Both the position numbers and the translations under genes were made by a program. This document shows, piece after piece, positions 29,150-38,178 of a stretch of DNA of 64,000 nucleotides. Below the pieces are notes generated by a model. It saw only the letters and a list, made by a program, of their open reading frames with translations. It was not told the DNA's origin and did no database searches. The DNA is from Carpediemonas membranifera (lineage: Eukaryota; Fornicata), in assembly GCA_019828565.1 (NCBI GenBank), contig JAHDYR010000022.1, positions 124,001 to 188,000 of the forward strand, written 5' to 3'. Position 1 is the stretch's first letter, and the number at the start of each line of letters is the position of its first letter.

Positions 29150-32100
29150 TAGTGGTCACCTGACCCGTATATATTTAGGCCATATTTACCACTAGGGTTC
29201 GACCCTATTTAAACACTTCGCATTGATTGTTGTTGTTCTGTGCCCACCACAGTAATATTACTATCTAGATGAACGTAGAACAACTATCAACTTTTTTCCT
29301 GGCACCCTATCTCACTAGTACGAAGCCTAAGGCATGGTATTCATTCCGGGAAGCTTTCATTGCCCATTACGCACGAAACGCCGCTTCCAAGCCTCTGATC
29401 TTCGATTACGTCGCAGCGACGGTTTTGAAGATCATGTTCCTCGAATGCCCGGACCTCGAAGACCTTATTACTCGTGCCCGTGAGGTCACACAGCAACCCC
29501 GCGCTGCGCCTAGGGACCCCCTTCTGTTCCTCGCGCCCCCTGAGTCTGACACTGATGACGACACCGAGTCTGACACTGATAGTTCGGTCTCCGACGAGTC
29601 CGAGCATCTACCCGTTCACACACCCGAGACCCCTAACGACTTCAACAAAAGATTTATCTCAATGGTGAACGACATCTTCGGACCCCTCGACCGTCAGGAC
29701 GCGCTCGACCGATTTGACTCGATTACCTTTGACACCGCCAGCAAGAACGTTTATGAGTCCATGCTCTACTACACGTTAATCTACCAGCGGACACTCGAAA
29801 ACTGCGCCTCTGTACCCCCGAAGCAGTCGAGCCTCGTAGCCAAATTCCTGAAGGGCATCCGCAATGATCGCTTACGTGAACGCTGTAAGACCTTTGAGGA
29901 TAAGTCCTCCATCGCCAACACCATGCGCGCCGCTCTCTCCCAAGCCAAGAAGATGCAGCAAGCCGAGAAGGAATCCCACAAGTCGCGGAAGAAGGACGTA
30001 AATGATAGGTCCTACGCGCACGATTTCCTCGCTGCTACGGTTGAAGAGTACTTAGACGCAATGTCAGCCGAAACGCCCAAAGACGATCAAGCAGAACACC
30101 GCCCAGTCTTCAAAGTCAGACTGCACGGATCCTCCGTGCGCGCCCTCTACGACACAGGTGCCACCGCCAACTTCCTCCATGAGGCGAAAGCGAAGTCCCT
30201 GGGCCTCACCCCCATTCCTGAGTGCCACAGGGTTCGCCTCATGTCAGGCCAACTAATCAACACCTCCCACGTGGCCTACGATACTGTCCTGTACCCTTCT
30301 GTGACAGGTAGACCCCTCTCTGTACGCACAAAGTTTATCCTCATCTCACTCGACCATTACGATGCGATCATCGGGTTCCCACTCCTGCGCAGCGCGGGAC
30401 TGATCGAGATACCCTCGCCTGACCTGACTCCGTCAAACCAGAACGACGACGACGAGATGTTCGAAAACGAGGTCGAGAGAACAGCCCCAGAATATGTGCA
30501 GTTTGCAGAAGCCAGCCAAAGGATTGTTGAAAAGTTCCCAGGCCTATTCGGGGACATTTCCAGCCCGTCCAAGCTCCCAGCATTCTCCCTGAAGACCAAG
30601 AATGACCAGGTCATCAACTGCTTCCCATATCGTCACGGCAAGCAGGTGGAAGATGAGGTTAATCGCCAGGTTAAGGAGCTGCTTGCTCTGGACGTCATCG
30701 AGCCTTCGGACTCAGCCTTCAATAACCCCATCGTCATGGCAAAGAAGAGAGGCAACAAGCTTCGCCTCTGCCTCGACTTTAGACGGCTGAACCTTATCAC
30801 CCAGGCCGAGGAGCATCCCCTACCCCTCATCGACGACTTGATTGATCACCTACAAGGCCAACAGTTTTACGCCACGCTGGACCTATCCAAAGCGTTCCAC
30901 CAGATCATAATCAACCAGGACTCGCGCAAGTATACCGCTTTTGTGGCTGGTGGGAAGAAATACCAGTATAAGCGGATGCCCTTTGGGCTTCGTAATGCTC
31001 CCATCCACTGCCAGAAAGCCATGGAACACATTCTGGGTCAATCCCTTTATACTCAGTGTCTCGCTTACATAGATGACATTGTCGTCTTTGGAGCGAATCG
31101 TGACGAGTTCCTGAAGAATCTGGAGGACGTGTTAGCTCGCATCCACGCGGCCGGTCTGAAGCTTAATCCTTCCAAGACGGTCATTGGAGCGACTTCCATC
31201 GACTATTTGGGCTGGCGAGTAGACAAGGACGGTAAGCGGATCTCCCCCGACCGTCTGGAGGCCATCCATGATCTCAAGGAGCCGACTAGTCTGACGGACG
31301 CCCGAGCCTTGCTCGGGTTCGCGAACTACTTTCGAGCACTCATTGAGCGTTACGTCGATATGACTGAACCCATCACCGAGCTCACCCGAGCCGCCGAAAA
31401 GTTCGTTTGGGGCGACCGACAACATGACGCGTTTGAGCAGATTAAGCGAGAGCTTCTACTGCAGCGCACGCTGGTCCACCCCTGTCCCGACGAACATCTC
31501 CACATTTTTACGGACGCATCAGACTACGGCATTGGTGGCGTGCTGATGAACGCGGAGTTTAAGCCCATCGCGTTCTTCGCCAAGACGCTCACGCCCCAAC
31601 AGCGCCGTTGGTCTACGATAGAGAAAGAGTGCTACGCTCTGTACTTCGGTACTACCAAGTTCAGACGCTATCTCGCTGGACGAGACTTCACAGCTCATCT
31701 AGATCACCGTAACTTGGTCTACATGGACCGTTCCTTGAATTCCAAGGTGATTAGATGGAGCCTCGCGCTGTCTGAGTACTCATTCGACATCGTACACGTT
31801 CCAGGTTCCGACAACTCTGTAGCGGACACCCTGTCCCGCCTCGTTCACCTGGACGAGACCTCCGTCGAACCTTCCCCTCCACCCGAGGCGCATCGGGAAT
31901 CCTTCCAAGAAGCACATGGCGGAGATTCTGGTCACCTTGGCCGTGATGCCACCTGCAAACGCATCATAGCCGCCGACAAGGGCTGGCCTGGCATGCGCCG
32001 GGACGTTACTGCCTGGATAAGACAGTGCCCTGTTTGCCAGTTGACACGCCTCAAGCTTTCACCGTTTCCCCAAGCGACCCATCCCATGACCGGCAGCCGA

Positions 32101-32462
32101 CCCTTCGAAGTAGTGGAGGCCGACACCATTGGTCCCCTCTCACTGCCCGGGCAACACCGCTACGCGGTTGTGATTATCGACACGTTTACTAGACTCACCC
32201 AAGCCTACCCCACGAAGAGCACGGACGCTGTATCTGCACGTTCGGCTTTATCGACATGGATGAAACACTATGGCTCCCCGACATGCTTGATTACCGATGG
32301 TGGCTCACAGTACCATAACAGAACCATCAGAGAATTTTGCCAAGACCACGGTATAAGACACGAGATCGGTACGCCTTATCATCCTGCGGGACAGGGTGCT
32401 GTTGAAAGAGCGAACAAAGAGGTGAAGAGACACCTGCGCGCCTGGATTCTCGAACATGACGA
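29150..32462 (+). mobile_element. Truncated Ty3/Gypsy-like element
   Basis: The element lies exactly between the two 355-bp repeats. Its 5' 120 bp are untranslated. Its pol reading frame is cut in the integrase C-terminal region at 32462. No LTR, primer-binding site or polypurine tract was recognised at either end. It is a 3'-truncated, probably dead copy, although gag-PR-RT-RH and the integrase core are all open. Confidence 0.85.
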
Positions 32463-32571
32463 CCCAAGGAGACCCACAGGAGAGGTGCCAAGCGAAAGAC
32501 CATCCAATGCGCGAAGAAGACGTTGCTGCAGAAGCGCGCCAATGACGCCGAGAGCTCTGCTAAGTAAATAG
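29269..32571 (+). CDS. Ty3-like Gag-Pol polyprotein, C-terminus replaced
   Basis: This is one 1100-residue frame from the ATG at 29269. The Gag-like part is residues 1-270. Retropepsin lies near residue 296 (YDTGATANFL). RT has CLDFRRLN, FHQIIINQ and the catalytic YIDD near residue 600. RNase H has HIFTDASDYGIGG, EKECYAL and VADTLSRL. The integrase has an HHCC zinc motif (GHLGRD, then CPVCQ) and a DDE core: Asp in EADTIGPL, Asp in ITDGGSQY and Glu in GAVERANKEV. The last 36 residues (PRRPTGEVP onward) come from the 355-bp repeat and are not integrase. Gag and Pol in one frame without a shift is common in this group. Confidence 0.9.
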   Translation: MNVEQLSTFFLAPYLTSTKPKAWYSFREAFIAHYARNAASKPLIFDYVAATVLKIMFLECPDLEDLITRAREVTQQPRAAPRDPLLFLAPPESDTDDDTESDTDSSVSDESEHLPVHTPETPNDFNKRFISMVNDIFGPLDRQDALDRFDSITFDTASKNVYESMLYYTLIYQRTLENCASVPPKQSSLVAKFLKGIRNDRLRERCKTFEDKSSIANTMRAALSQAKKMQQAEKESHKSRKKDVNDRSYAHDFLAATVEEYLDAMSAETPKDDQAEHRPVFKVRLHGSSVRALYDTGATANFLHEAKAKSLGLTPIPECHRVRLMSGQLINTSHVAYDTVLYPSVTGRPLSVRTKFILISLDHYDAIIGFPLLRSAGLIEIPSPDLTPSNQNDDDEMFENEVERTAPEYVQFAEASQRIVEKFPGLFGDISSPSKLPAFSLKTKNDQVINCFPYRHGKQVEDEVNRQVKELLALDVIEPSDSAFNNPIVMAKKRGNKLRLCLDFRRLNLITQAEEHPLPLIDDLIDHLQGQQFYATLDLSKAFHQIIINQDSRKYTAFVAGGKKYQYKRMPFGLRNAPIHCQKAMEHILGQSLYTQCLAYIDDIVVFGANRDEFLKNLEDVLARIHAAGLKLNPSKTVIGATSIDYLGWRVDKDGKRISPDRLEAIHDLKEPTSLTDARALLGFANYFRALIERYVDMTEPITELTRAAEKFVWGDRQHDAFEQIKRELLLQRTLVHPCPDEHLHIFTDASDYGIGGVLMNAEFKPIAFFAKTLTPQQRRWSTIEKECYALYFGTTKFRRYLAGRDFTAHLDHRNLVYMDRSLNSKVIRWSLALSEYSFDIVHVPGSDNSVADTLSRLVHLDETSVEPSPPPEAHRESFQEAHGGDSGHLGRDATCKRIIAADKGWPGMRRDVTAWIRQCPVCQLTRLKLSPFPQATHPMTGSRPFEVVEADTIGPLSLPGQHRYAVVIIDTFTRLTQAYPTKSTDAVSARSALSTWMKHYGSPTCLITDGGSQYHNRTIREFCQDHGIRHEIGTPYHPAGQGAVERANKEVKRHLRAWILEHDDPRRPTGEVPSERPSNARRRRCCRSAPMTPRALLSK

Positions 32572-32817
32572 ACAGTTTAAGACTTCTTCCACCAAGCGTA
32601 TTGCTTTTTTCACCTTAAATCAACCACGAGCTTGTTTATTTTGAGTCCTGAATTAAGCAATCAAACACTGTGTTTTGAGTGCTGAAAACAGGTGAATTGA
32701 GCGATGGACGATGAGGGAACGGATGTTACTATTAAGGTGAAGAAGTCTCGTAACAAGGTACTTTGCACGTTTATAGTGCAGATGAAGCAAGAGTGGACAG
32801 CTATGGAAGCCTTCGTG
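32463..32817. repeat. 355-bp direct repeat, copy 2
   Basis: This is the second copy of 28795-29149. It continues to the right into the intact part of the DNA transposon, so it is the original context. In the frame starting at 32463 the repeat also reads PKETHRRGAKRKTIQC and stops at a TAA near 32567. Confidence 0.93.
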
Positions 32818-33436
32818 CGTGATATTCGCAACTTGGTCAGCGAAAAGGGGTATAACATTGCAGAGAGCGTTGCAAAGCAGAGAATTCAGGTACGTTACAA
32901 GCTTCCCAATGATAAGGTCTTCTTAGAAGACATTACTATGGCTGCCTGGAGCAAGTTCACCAGATGCAGCAAGCCTGAGGCATATGTGTGGACTGCTGAC
33001 CCCAACAAGACCACAGCTTCATCTCAACCTGTCCACCAACCGCGAAACGCACTCGTCGGCCGAGAGGCTTTGCATGAAGCCCGCGAGATCCTTCGTGCTG
33101 CCAATCCTGGCCTGACCGAATCTCAGCTGATGGGTTGGGCTCACTCCCTGGCGTCAGGGAGTTGACGGAGTCACTGCCCTTGATCCACCGGCTGGCGTTC
33201 AATACGAGCGGCCACAAGCGAGCCAAGAGCTTGCAGAGACACCTCAGCATCCTAGACGGCCTCCCAACTTCGACTTGGATGCGTATGTCCTCGTTCCAGT
33301 CCCCTATGAGCGTGTAACTGAAGTCCGAGCACTACTGAGACGCGCCCAGACAACTCCAGCTCCGGTCAGTCGTCCCCCGCCGCCTATCATGCCCAACAGC
33401 CTCAACATTCCCGACTACGAGCACCAGGAAGACTGA
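32704..33436 (+). pseudogene. Transposon accessory ORF, frameshifted
   Basis: The first frame (32704-33165) gives 153 residues from MDDEGTDVTIKVKKSRNKV, with KYKLPN-like and VFLEDITMAAW segments, and stops at TGA. A second frame, shifted by +1, continues without a gap. It reads GVDGVTALDPPAGVQYE, then FDLDAYVLVPVPYERV, and ends SLNIPDYEHQED at 33436. A one-base change near 33140-33160 would join them, and no intron-like ends fit. The family is not recognised. A DNA-binding or adaptor role beside the transposase is conceivable but not shown. Confidence 0.5.
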
Positions 33437-33445
33437 ATAAAGCGT

Positions 33446-34420
33446 TTATCTGAAGTGTATGTCCAGCTGCCCGTCGTGGTAGCCATGGGAGCTGAAGAGG
33501 TGTGATTGACTGTTGGTCACTTCAGCGAAGAGCCTGCTCAGTGTGGATGCTGGAGCTTGAGCAAAAGCAGCTTGATCTCTCTGTATGCGAGACTTGATGA
33601 TGGAGAACATGACCTCTATGGGATTAAGGTGCGGACTGTATGGGGGCAGAAAGATCATCTTGGCGCCAATGTTGTCGATACATTGCTGCAACTGAGGAAA
33701 GTGGTGAATTGAGGCGTTGTCGAGCATTAAGATCGACCGTGGCCCAGGCCATGGATTCATTTTGTAATACACATTGGCGATAAAGGAGTCGTAGAATAGC
33801 TGCCTGTCGAATGTCCCTGGCGTTATTGTATGCCCTAGTATGCCGTCATGACCCAGCCATGCGCACACACTATACCTCTGGCCGCGGGAGAAAGGCAGAG
33901 TGACTTTGCATCTCTGGCCAACAGTGGCCCAGCCGCGAAGCCTAATCCCAGCACGAAGGTCTTTTGCCGTCTCGTCAGCAAATATAAGCTGATCCTGACA
34001 GTGGTAAACGGCGTTGAGCTCGGCACTAAACCGGGCAAACTGCATGCTTGTTGCTTGTGTGGCTCGTCTTTCGAGGCTCTTCCGTGTCATGTTCAAGCTG
34101 AAGCGTAGTATGCGCCACACTGTGGCGGTGGAGATCTTTCGGTTGAACTTGTGAACGATCTTATCTCGAAGCTCGTCCAAATAGAAACAGGGATCTGATC
34201 TAATCAGCTCTGTAAGGTAAACAATGACTTCCATCGGTACTTGAGGCTTTCGCTTGTCTCTGTCAGTATGACGAACACTTCCTGTCTTTTCAGCTCGTGA
34301 AACCCATTGGCTGATAGTTGTATGGCTCTGAATGTGCATAACTAAGGCTATTTCTCGAAAGGACCATCCATATATGGTGGCTAGAAACACACAGCGCCAC
34401 CTTAGGTCTTCAGAATACAT
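33446..34420 (-). CDS. Tc1/IS630-family DDE transposase
   Basis: The intact 324-residue enzyme is predicted to cut and move the transposon. The N-terminal HTH (WSFREIALVMHIQSHTTISQW) is followed by a second helix pair (YLTELIRSDPCFYLDELRD). The DDE catalytic core is complete: Asp in LIFADETAKD, Asp in ILMLDNASIHHF and Glu in SPHLNPIEVMFS. The reading frame is unbroken from the ATG at 34420. A 38-bp near-palindrome lies 24 bp upstream of the start and shares the AATCAACC core with the left end, so it is a plausible binding site. Confidence 0.9.
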   Translation of the reverse strand: MYSEDLRWRCVFLATIYGWSFREIALVMHIQSHTTISQWVSRAEKTGSVRHTDRDKRKPQVPMEVIVYLTELIRSDPCFYLDELRDKIVHKFNRKISTATVWRILRFSLNMTRKSLERRATQATSMQFARFSAELNAVYHCQDQLIFADETAKDLRAGIRLRGWATVGQRCKVTLPFSRGQRYSVCAWLGHDGILGHTITPGTFDRQLFYDSFIANVYYKMNPWPGPRSILMLDNASIHHFPQLQQCIDNIGAKMIFLPPYSPHLNPIEVMFSIIKSRIQRDQAAFAQAPASTLSRLFAEVTNSQSHLFSSHGYHDGQLDIHFR

Positions 34421-34443
34421 TGCGCAAAGCTGACTTTTGAGCG

Positions 34444-34481
34444 AAAATCAACCGAATTAAGCGCTTAAAACGGTTGATTTT
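34444..34481. promoter_or_regulatory. Near-palindrome upstream of transposase
   Basis: The arms AAAATCAACCG and CGGTTGATTTT flank a central TTAAGCGCTTAA palindrome. The arm core AATCAACC recurs at the transposon left end (32618 onward). It is a likely subterminal transposase-binding or promoter site by position; function is inferred. Confidence 0.5.
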
Positions 34482-34582
34482 AGCTAAAAATTCATCTGTT
34501 TTTACTTAATTCAGCTCATAAAAATCTGAACAGTGGTCGATTTTCCCTGAATTTAGCAATAGCTCTCATTATTATTTATCAT

Positions 34583-35899
34583 TCAAAGTTGCTGTCCAGT
34601 GACTTGCAGGCTGTCCTCAATAAGCCTCTTGTTCAACTTCCGTTCGATCTCACCCATCTGAGCCTCACGGCGGTCACTCTGCTGGGAGACAATCTGATCC
34701 TGCAGCTGACGGCGATACTGAAGCTTCTTCTCCTTGATGGAGTTCATCCGACGCTCCTTGTCAGCCTTGAAAGCCACGTACTCCTGCTCCAACCGGTACA
34801 GTTCCTGTTCCTTCTCCCGCTTCGCCCTGGCCTTCTCCTCAGCATGGGCCTTAAGCTGCGCCTCAAGAGCCGACTGTGTTTCTACGTTGAGGCTCTTGTG
34901 GTAGGACCCCAGCTGGCCAAGAACAGAAGGGCCTTCGACAACCTTCTCCACGAACTTGTGCTTCTCATCGTCAAGTTGCTGAACCATTGTCTGGACAGCA
35001 TCCAGGTCCTTCTGCCGGGCCTGCTCCTTGTGTTGCTTCATAGCCTTGAGGGCCGCCTCGCGAGCTGCCATGCGAGAGTCCTCCTCGGCGATGAGACGCT
35101 GCTCCTCGTCGCCCTCGGCAATGCGGGAGGCATGGGCGACAATGGGCGAGTGGGGAACGCCGGTGCTGATCTCGGCGAGCTGGGCCTCACGGAGACGGCG
35201 CTGCCTCTCGAGCTTGGCCTCCCGTTCCTGGCGCTGGGAGTCCTCAAACTCGGCGGTGATCCGGTCAAGCTCGTCAGACTCGCGGGCAATACGCTCCTCC
35301 ATGGCCTTGAGCCTCTCCTGCCGCCGCTTCTCGATCTCCGCGGCGTTGTGGGCCGCAGTCTCCTTCACGGTGCGGTGCTTCTCCTCGCGGAGGCGGTCCT
35401 CGCGGCCAAGGGCTGAAAGAACGCTGTTCTCGTCAATACCGCCCTCCGGCTCGGCATGGGCGGGGTTATGCTTGTGCTTCACCTGCTCGTCGAGGTCCCG
35501 ACGCATCTGCTCCTGGCGTTCACGGACGGCACGCTTACGGGCCTCCTGCTCCTCGAGGAACTTCTTATTCTGGGCCTCGTAGATCACCTGCCACTCATCC
35601 ACGGCGGGGGCGCGGGGCTCCTCCTGCCCGGGGCGGTGCACCTCAAGAGGGGGGTGGGCGGTGGTTGTGGGCTTGCTGGTGGCGGCTGCAGGCTTCTGGA
35701 TACCGCGCGCAGATGAAGGATTGCTGCGGGGAGCAGGTTCAACATTCTGGCCAGTCAGTTCCGCGATTTTGGCGGCGATGACTGCACGCTGCTTAGGATC
35801 CTTCGTTTGCTGCAGCTTTTGCTCAAGCTTGGAAACAAAGTCATCGCGCTTCTTGGGATTCTGGGCAATTCGCTTCGTAGCACTGTGCCTGCTGTTCAT
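34583..35899 (-). CDS. Charged coiled-coil protein, possibly TPH-like flagellar protein
   Basis: The protein has 438 residues from the ATG at 35899; the frame extends upstream only to a GTG. Almost all of residues 100-430 are Glu/Lys/Arg/Gln-rich helix (EKRRQERLKAMEERIARE; REKEQELYRLEQEYVAFKAD; YRRQLQDQIVSQQSDRR). Early residues 40-70 are helical (DPKQRAVIAAKIAELTGQN). The style resembles trichohyalin/plectin-homology proteins of flagella such as CFAP45 or CFAP53. By-eye similarity of charged coils is weak evidence, so only the coiled coil is firm. The neighbouring CDKL kinase is also usually ciliary. Confidence 0.7.
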   Translation of the reverse strand: MNSRHSATKRIAQNPKKRDDFVSKLEQKLQQTKDPKQRAVIAAKIAELTGQNVEPAPRSNPSSARGIQKPAAATSKPTTTAHPPLEVHRPGQEEPRAPAVDEWQVIYEAQNKKFLEEQEARKRAVRERQEQMRRDLDEQVKHKHNPAHAEPEGGIDENSVLSALGREDRLREEKHRTVKETAAHNAAEIEKRRQERLKAMEERIARESDELDRITAEFEDSQRQEREAKLERQRRLREAQLAEISTGVPHSPIVAHASRIAEGDEEQRLIAEEDSRMAAREAALKAMKQHKEQARQKDLDAVQTMVQQLDDEKHKFVEKVVEGPSVLGQLGSYHKSLNVETQSALEAQLKAHAEEKARAKREKEQELYRLEQEYVAFKADKERRMNSIKEKKLQYRRQLQDQIVSQQSDRREAQMGEIERKLNKRLIEDSLQVTGQQL

Positions 35900-35950
35900 T
35901 TGTTCAGAATTTGGTCTTGTTCTTTTTTCTTGCACACAACCGCCCCCGCT

Positions 35951-36229
35951 TCATTTCTGGCATGTCAGGCGACTTCCTGAAAGAGATCGCACAACGCGGC
36001 CTCCACATCCCACTACCAGCTGCTTTCGCCGAGTCGCTGGGTCATTCACCTGTTCGACCATGAACATGATCCGCCCTTTCTTAGGATGACGTGGAATATA
36101 CAGAGCAACTAAGGGATAACAGACCCCAGTGGTGTACCTCCTCGTGAGCCGTGATCTGAGTAAAGACAGTAGACAAGAATCGCTTGCTATATTTACTTGG
36201 CACGTGTCTAGATAACAGATAAACGGCAT
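35951..36229 (-). CDS. Small ORF of unknown status, 92 residues
   Basis: It lies between the coiled-coil gene and the CDKL gene on the same strand. The second half (GRIMFMVEQVNDPATRRKQL, then CGGRVVRSLSG) looks protein-like, the first half less so. No family is recognised. It could simply be the 5' flank of the coiled-coil gene. Confidence 0.3.
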   Translation of the reverse strand: MPFICYLDTCQVNIASDSCLLSLLRSRLTRRYTTGVCYPLVALYIPRHPKKGRIMFMVEQVNDPATRRKQLVVGCGGRVVRSLSGSRLTCQK

Positions 36230-36241
36230 AAATGCCACCAC

Positions 36242-37828
36242 TCACCTCAACCCACCCCTACTCCGGGGCTGGGGCGGTCTCCTTTGGACAGCAGCCAGGT
36301 TCTCCCTCCCAACATCAGCCCGAAGCCCAGCGGGCCTCACCATCGGCCTAAAGCCCCCAACACGGGACCGACTGGTCCTGTGACTGGCAAGGTCACTCGC
36401 CCTAGGGTCCATGGGCGGCCGGTAAAAGTGTGTGGGCGACTGTCGGTGGTCAGGCGACCTGACCGCGGCTCTCTGACCGACGGGCTGGTATTCGGGCTGG
36501 ATACGGTCGAACTGGGCCTTATTCTGAGGCATGGCCTGGGGTCTGACGAGTCCCCCGCCGATAGACGGCAGGGCTGGGGTGTGTGACCGACCCGCCCTGC
36601 TCTGCGTGGGTCTAGGGTGCATGTTATGGATCGAATAAGCCTCATTCGCCCTAGTGGTAAACCCGCTGGTAGTCGGCTTCTCGTCTGACACTACCGGTTT
36701 CCGTCCAGCCCTGCTCAGGGACGGTGTGGCTCTGGATGCTTGTGTGGCGGGCGGCTGGTGGTGTCTCGCCCTCTCCCTGTCATGAACCAAGAACCGATCC
36801 AGTCGCCGGTCGAGCTCGTCGTGTTGACTCAGCCCGGCGTGTGTCTTGGTTCGTACTGGTGGTTCATCGTGGTCTCCCAGAGGAGCGAGCCCGTGTCTTC
36901 TCCGGGTAGGGGTGGTGGATCTTCTCACGTCGTGTTGGTGTCTTACGTCGTCGAAGAACGGGTGCTGGAGACACTCCGCGGCTGTGGGTCTGTCGGCCGG
37001 GTCTAGGGAGAGCATCGGCTTGAGGATCCCCATGATGTCTTCCCCTCTCTGCTGTTGGGCCCAGTACTTCCGCTCGAGCCGCTCAGAGGGCTGGTCGACG
37101 TCTGGAAACTTGAGGCCGACGAACCGCGGGTTTCTGAGGAATGATTCTGTCTGGCGCCGAGTCAGTGGACCGAGGGCGCGTTGGATGATAAACAGCTGGT
37201 CAATTTCACTCTCACCGGGGAACATCGGCTGGCCGTCTAGTAGCTCACCGAATATACACCCCGCTGCCCACACATCGACGCTTGTATCGTAGTCGGTGCT
37301 GTTGAGGAGGAGCTCGGGTGACCGGTACCACCGTGTCGCCACATAGTCGGTGTACTTGGGTGCTCGGCCCACTGTAACGTTCCTGGCGAACCCGAAGTCG
37401 CATAGTTTGAGCTGGTTGTCGCCAGTGATAAGCAGGTTCTCGGGTTTGATGTCGCGGTGGATGACGTCCTGCGAATGGCAGTAGTCGATGGCGAGCAGGA
37501 GCTGGTAGATGTACGTCTTCACCATGGAGATCTTCAGCCCAGTCGGGTTGGCTTCCAGGACTTCTAGGAGGTTCCTATCGCAGAACTCAAAGACTAGATA
37601 GAGTTTCTTCTGACGACGGAAGGCTTCTTTCAGCGCTACAATGTTGGGATGCTTCAGCATTCGGAGTATCTTAACCTCTCTCAGCGTGGTTTTCCTCACA
37701 GCCGGATCGTCCTCGCTTTCTTTGAACTTCTTGACGGCTACGATCTCCCCGGTCTGTTTGTGCCGGCATTTCAGCACCACGCCATAGGCACCCTCACCAG
37801 AGATGCTTAAGACAGTATACTTGTTCAT
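36242..37828 (-). CDS. CDKL: CDKL-family Ser/Thr kinase
   Basis: The protein has 528 residues. The kinase domain covers about residues 1-290 and matches CDKL5-type kinases step by step. It has [11 protein letters not shown] (glycine loop), AVKKF (ATP lysine), a [13 protein letters not shown]-helix, HRDIKPEN (catalytic loop), DFGFAR and the activation motif [27 protein letters not shown] is followed by [18 protein letters not shown]. The TDY at the activation loop stands for the TEY of animal CDKL5. The tail (about 240 residues) is Arg/Pro/Ser-rich and disordered. Family members act in cilia and microtubule regulation, which would fit a flagellate. The start is the ATG at 37828. Confidence 0.93.
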   Translation of the reverse strand: MNKYTVLSISGEGAYGVVLKCRHKQTGEIVAVKKFKESEDDPAVRKTTLREVKILRMLKHPNIVALKEAFRRQKKLYLVFEFCDRNLLEVLEANPTGLKISMVKTYIYQLLLAIDYCHSQDVIHRDIKPENLLITGDNQLKLCDFGFARNVTVGRAPKYTDYVATRWYRSPELLLNSTDYDTSVDVWAAGCIFGELLDGQPMFPGESEIDQLFIIQRALGPLTRRQTESFLRNPRFVGLKFPDVDQPSERLERKYWAQQQRGEDIMGILKPMLSLDPADRPTAAECLQHPFFDDVRHQHDVRRSTTPTRRRHGLAPLGDHDEPPVRTKTHAGLSQHDELDRRLDRFLVHDRERARHHQPPATQASRATPSLSRAGRKPVVSDEKPTTSGFTTRANEAYSIHNMHPRPTQSRAGRSHTPALPSIGGGLVRPQAMPQNKAQFDRIQPEYQPVGQRAAVRSPDHRQSPTHFYRPPMDPRASDLASHRTSRSRVGGFRPMVRPAGLRADVGRENLAAVQRRPPQPRSRGGLR

Positions 37829-38178
37829 GTAGCCTCGCTACGAGGAAGTTAATCGAAGGCGTTCCGTGGTGTTTTACGATTTACGGAATTTTCAGCCGCA
37901 TAAACCATAAATATCTGATGACTTGAGTCGCTAGACCATATTTTGCCCCGTAATCACCGGTCGATCGGCTTTTCCGGGGATAATTCCGGCCACGCTTGCC
38001 TGAAGGGTGATGAAGGGTGATGGCTCGCGCCGTTCAAATATTAGCGGCATACTATCCACTTGACTCTACTGAATCACGAGCTATCCAGCCCTAATAAACC
38101 GCTAGTCTGCCCAGGAAGACGGAATTTTGGAATGTGCAGTTTATTGCCGAACGACTGCTTCATTGCAAGATTATATTG
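37829..38178. other. Divergent intergenic region
   Basis: About 350 bp separate the CDKL gene (minus) from the next plus-strand gene. AT-rich patches (around 37900 and 38040) are likely promoter parts for both. A 10-bp repeat, GAAGGGTGAT, occurs twice in tandem near 38003-38022. Confidence 0.4.

Larger units (their letters stand above)
32617..34544. mobile_element. Tc1/IS630-type DNA transposon with two convergent genes
   Basis: The ends carry imperfect inverted repeats of about 40 bp. The left reads AAATCAACCAC, a spacer, TTTTGAG and CTGAATTAAG. The reverse complement of the right end reads AAATCGACCAC, a spacer, TATGAG and CTGAATTAAG. Inside are a plus-strand accessory ORF and a minus-strand transposase that meet tail to tail with a 9-bp gap. 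The exact outer limits and the target duplication cannot be fixed by eye. Confidence 0.65.

Noticed and set aside
28795-32817. 355-bp repeats as LTRs of the Ty3-like element
   Set aside because: The right copy reads on into the DNA transposon, the repeats lack TG...CA ends, and the integrase is cut exactly at the repeat edge.
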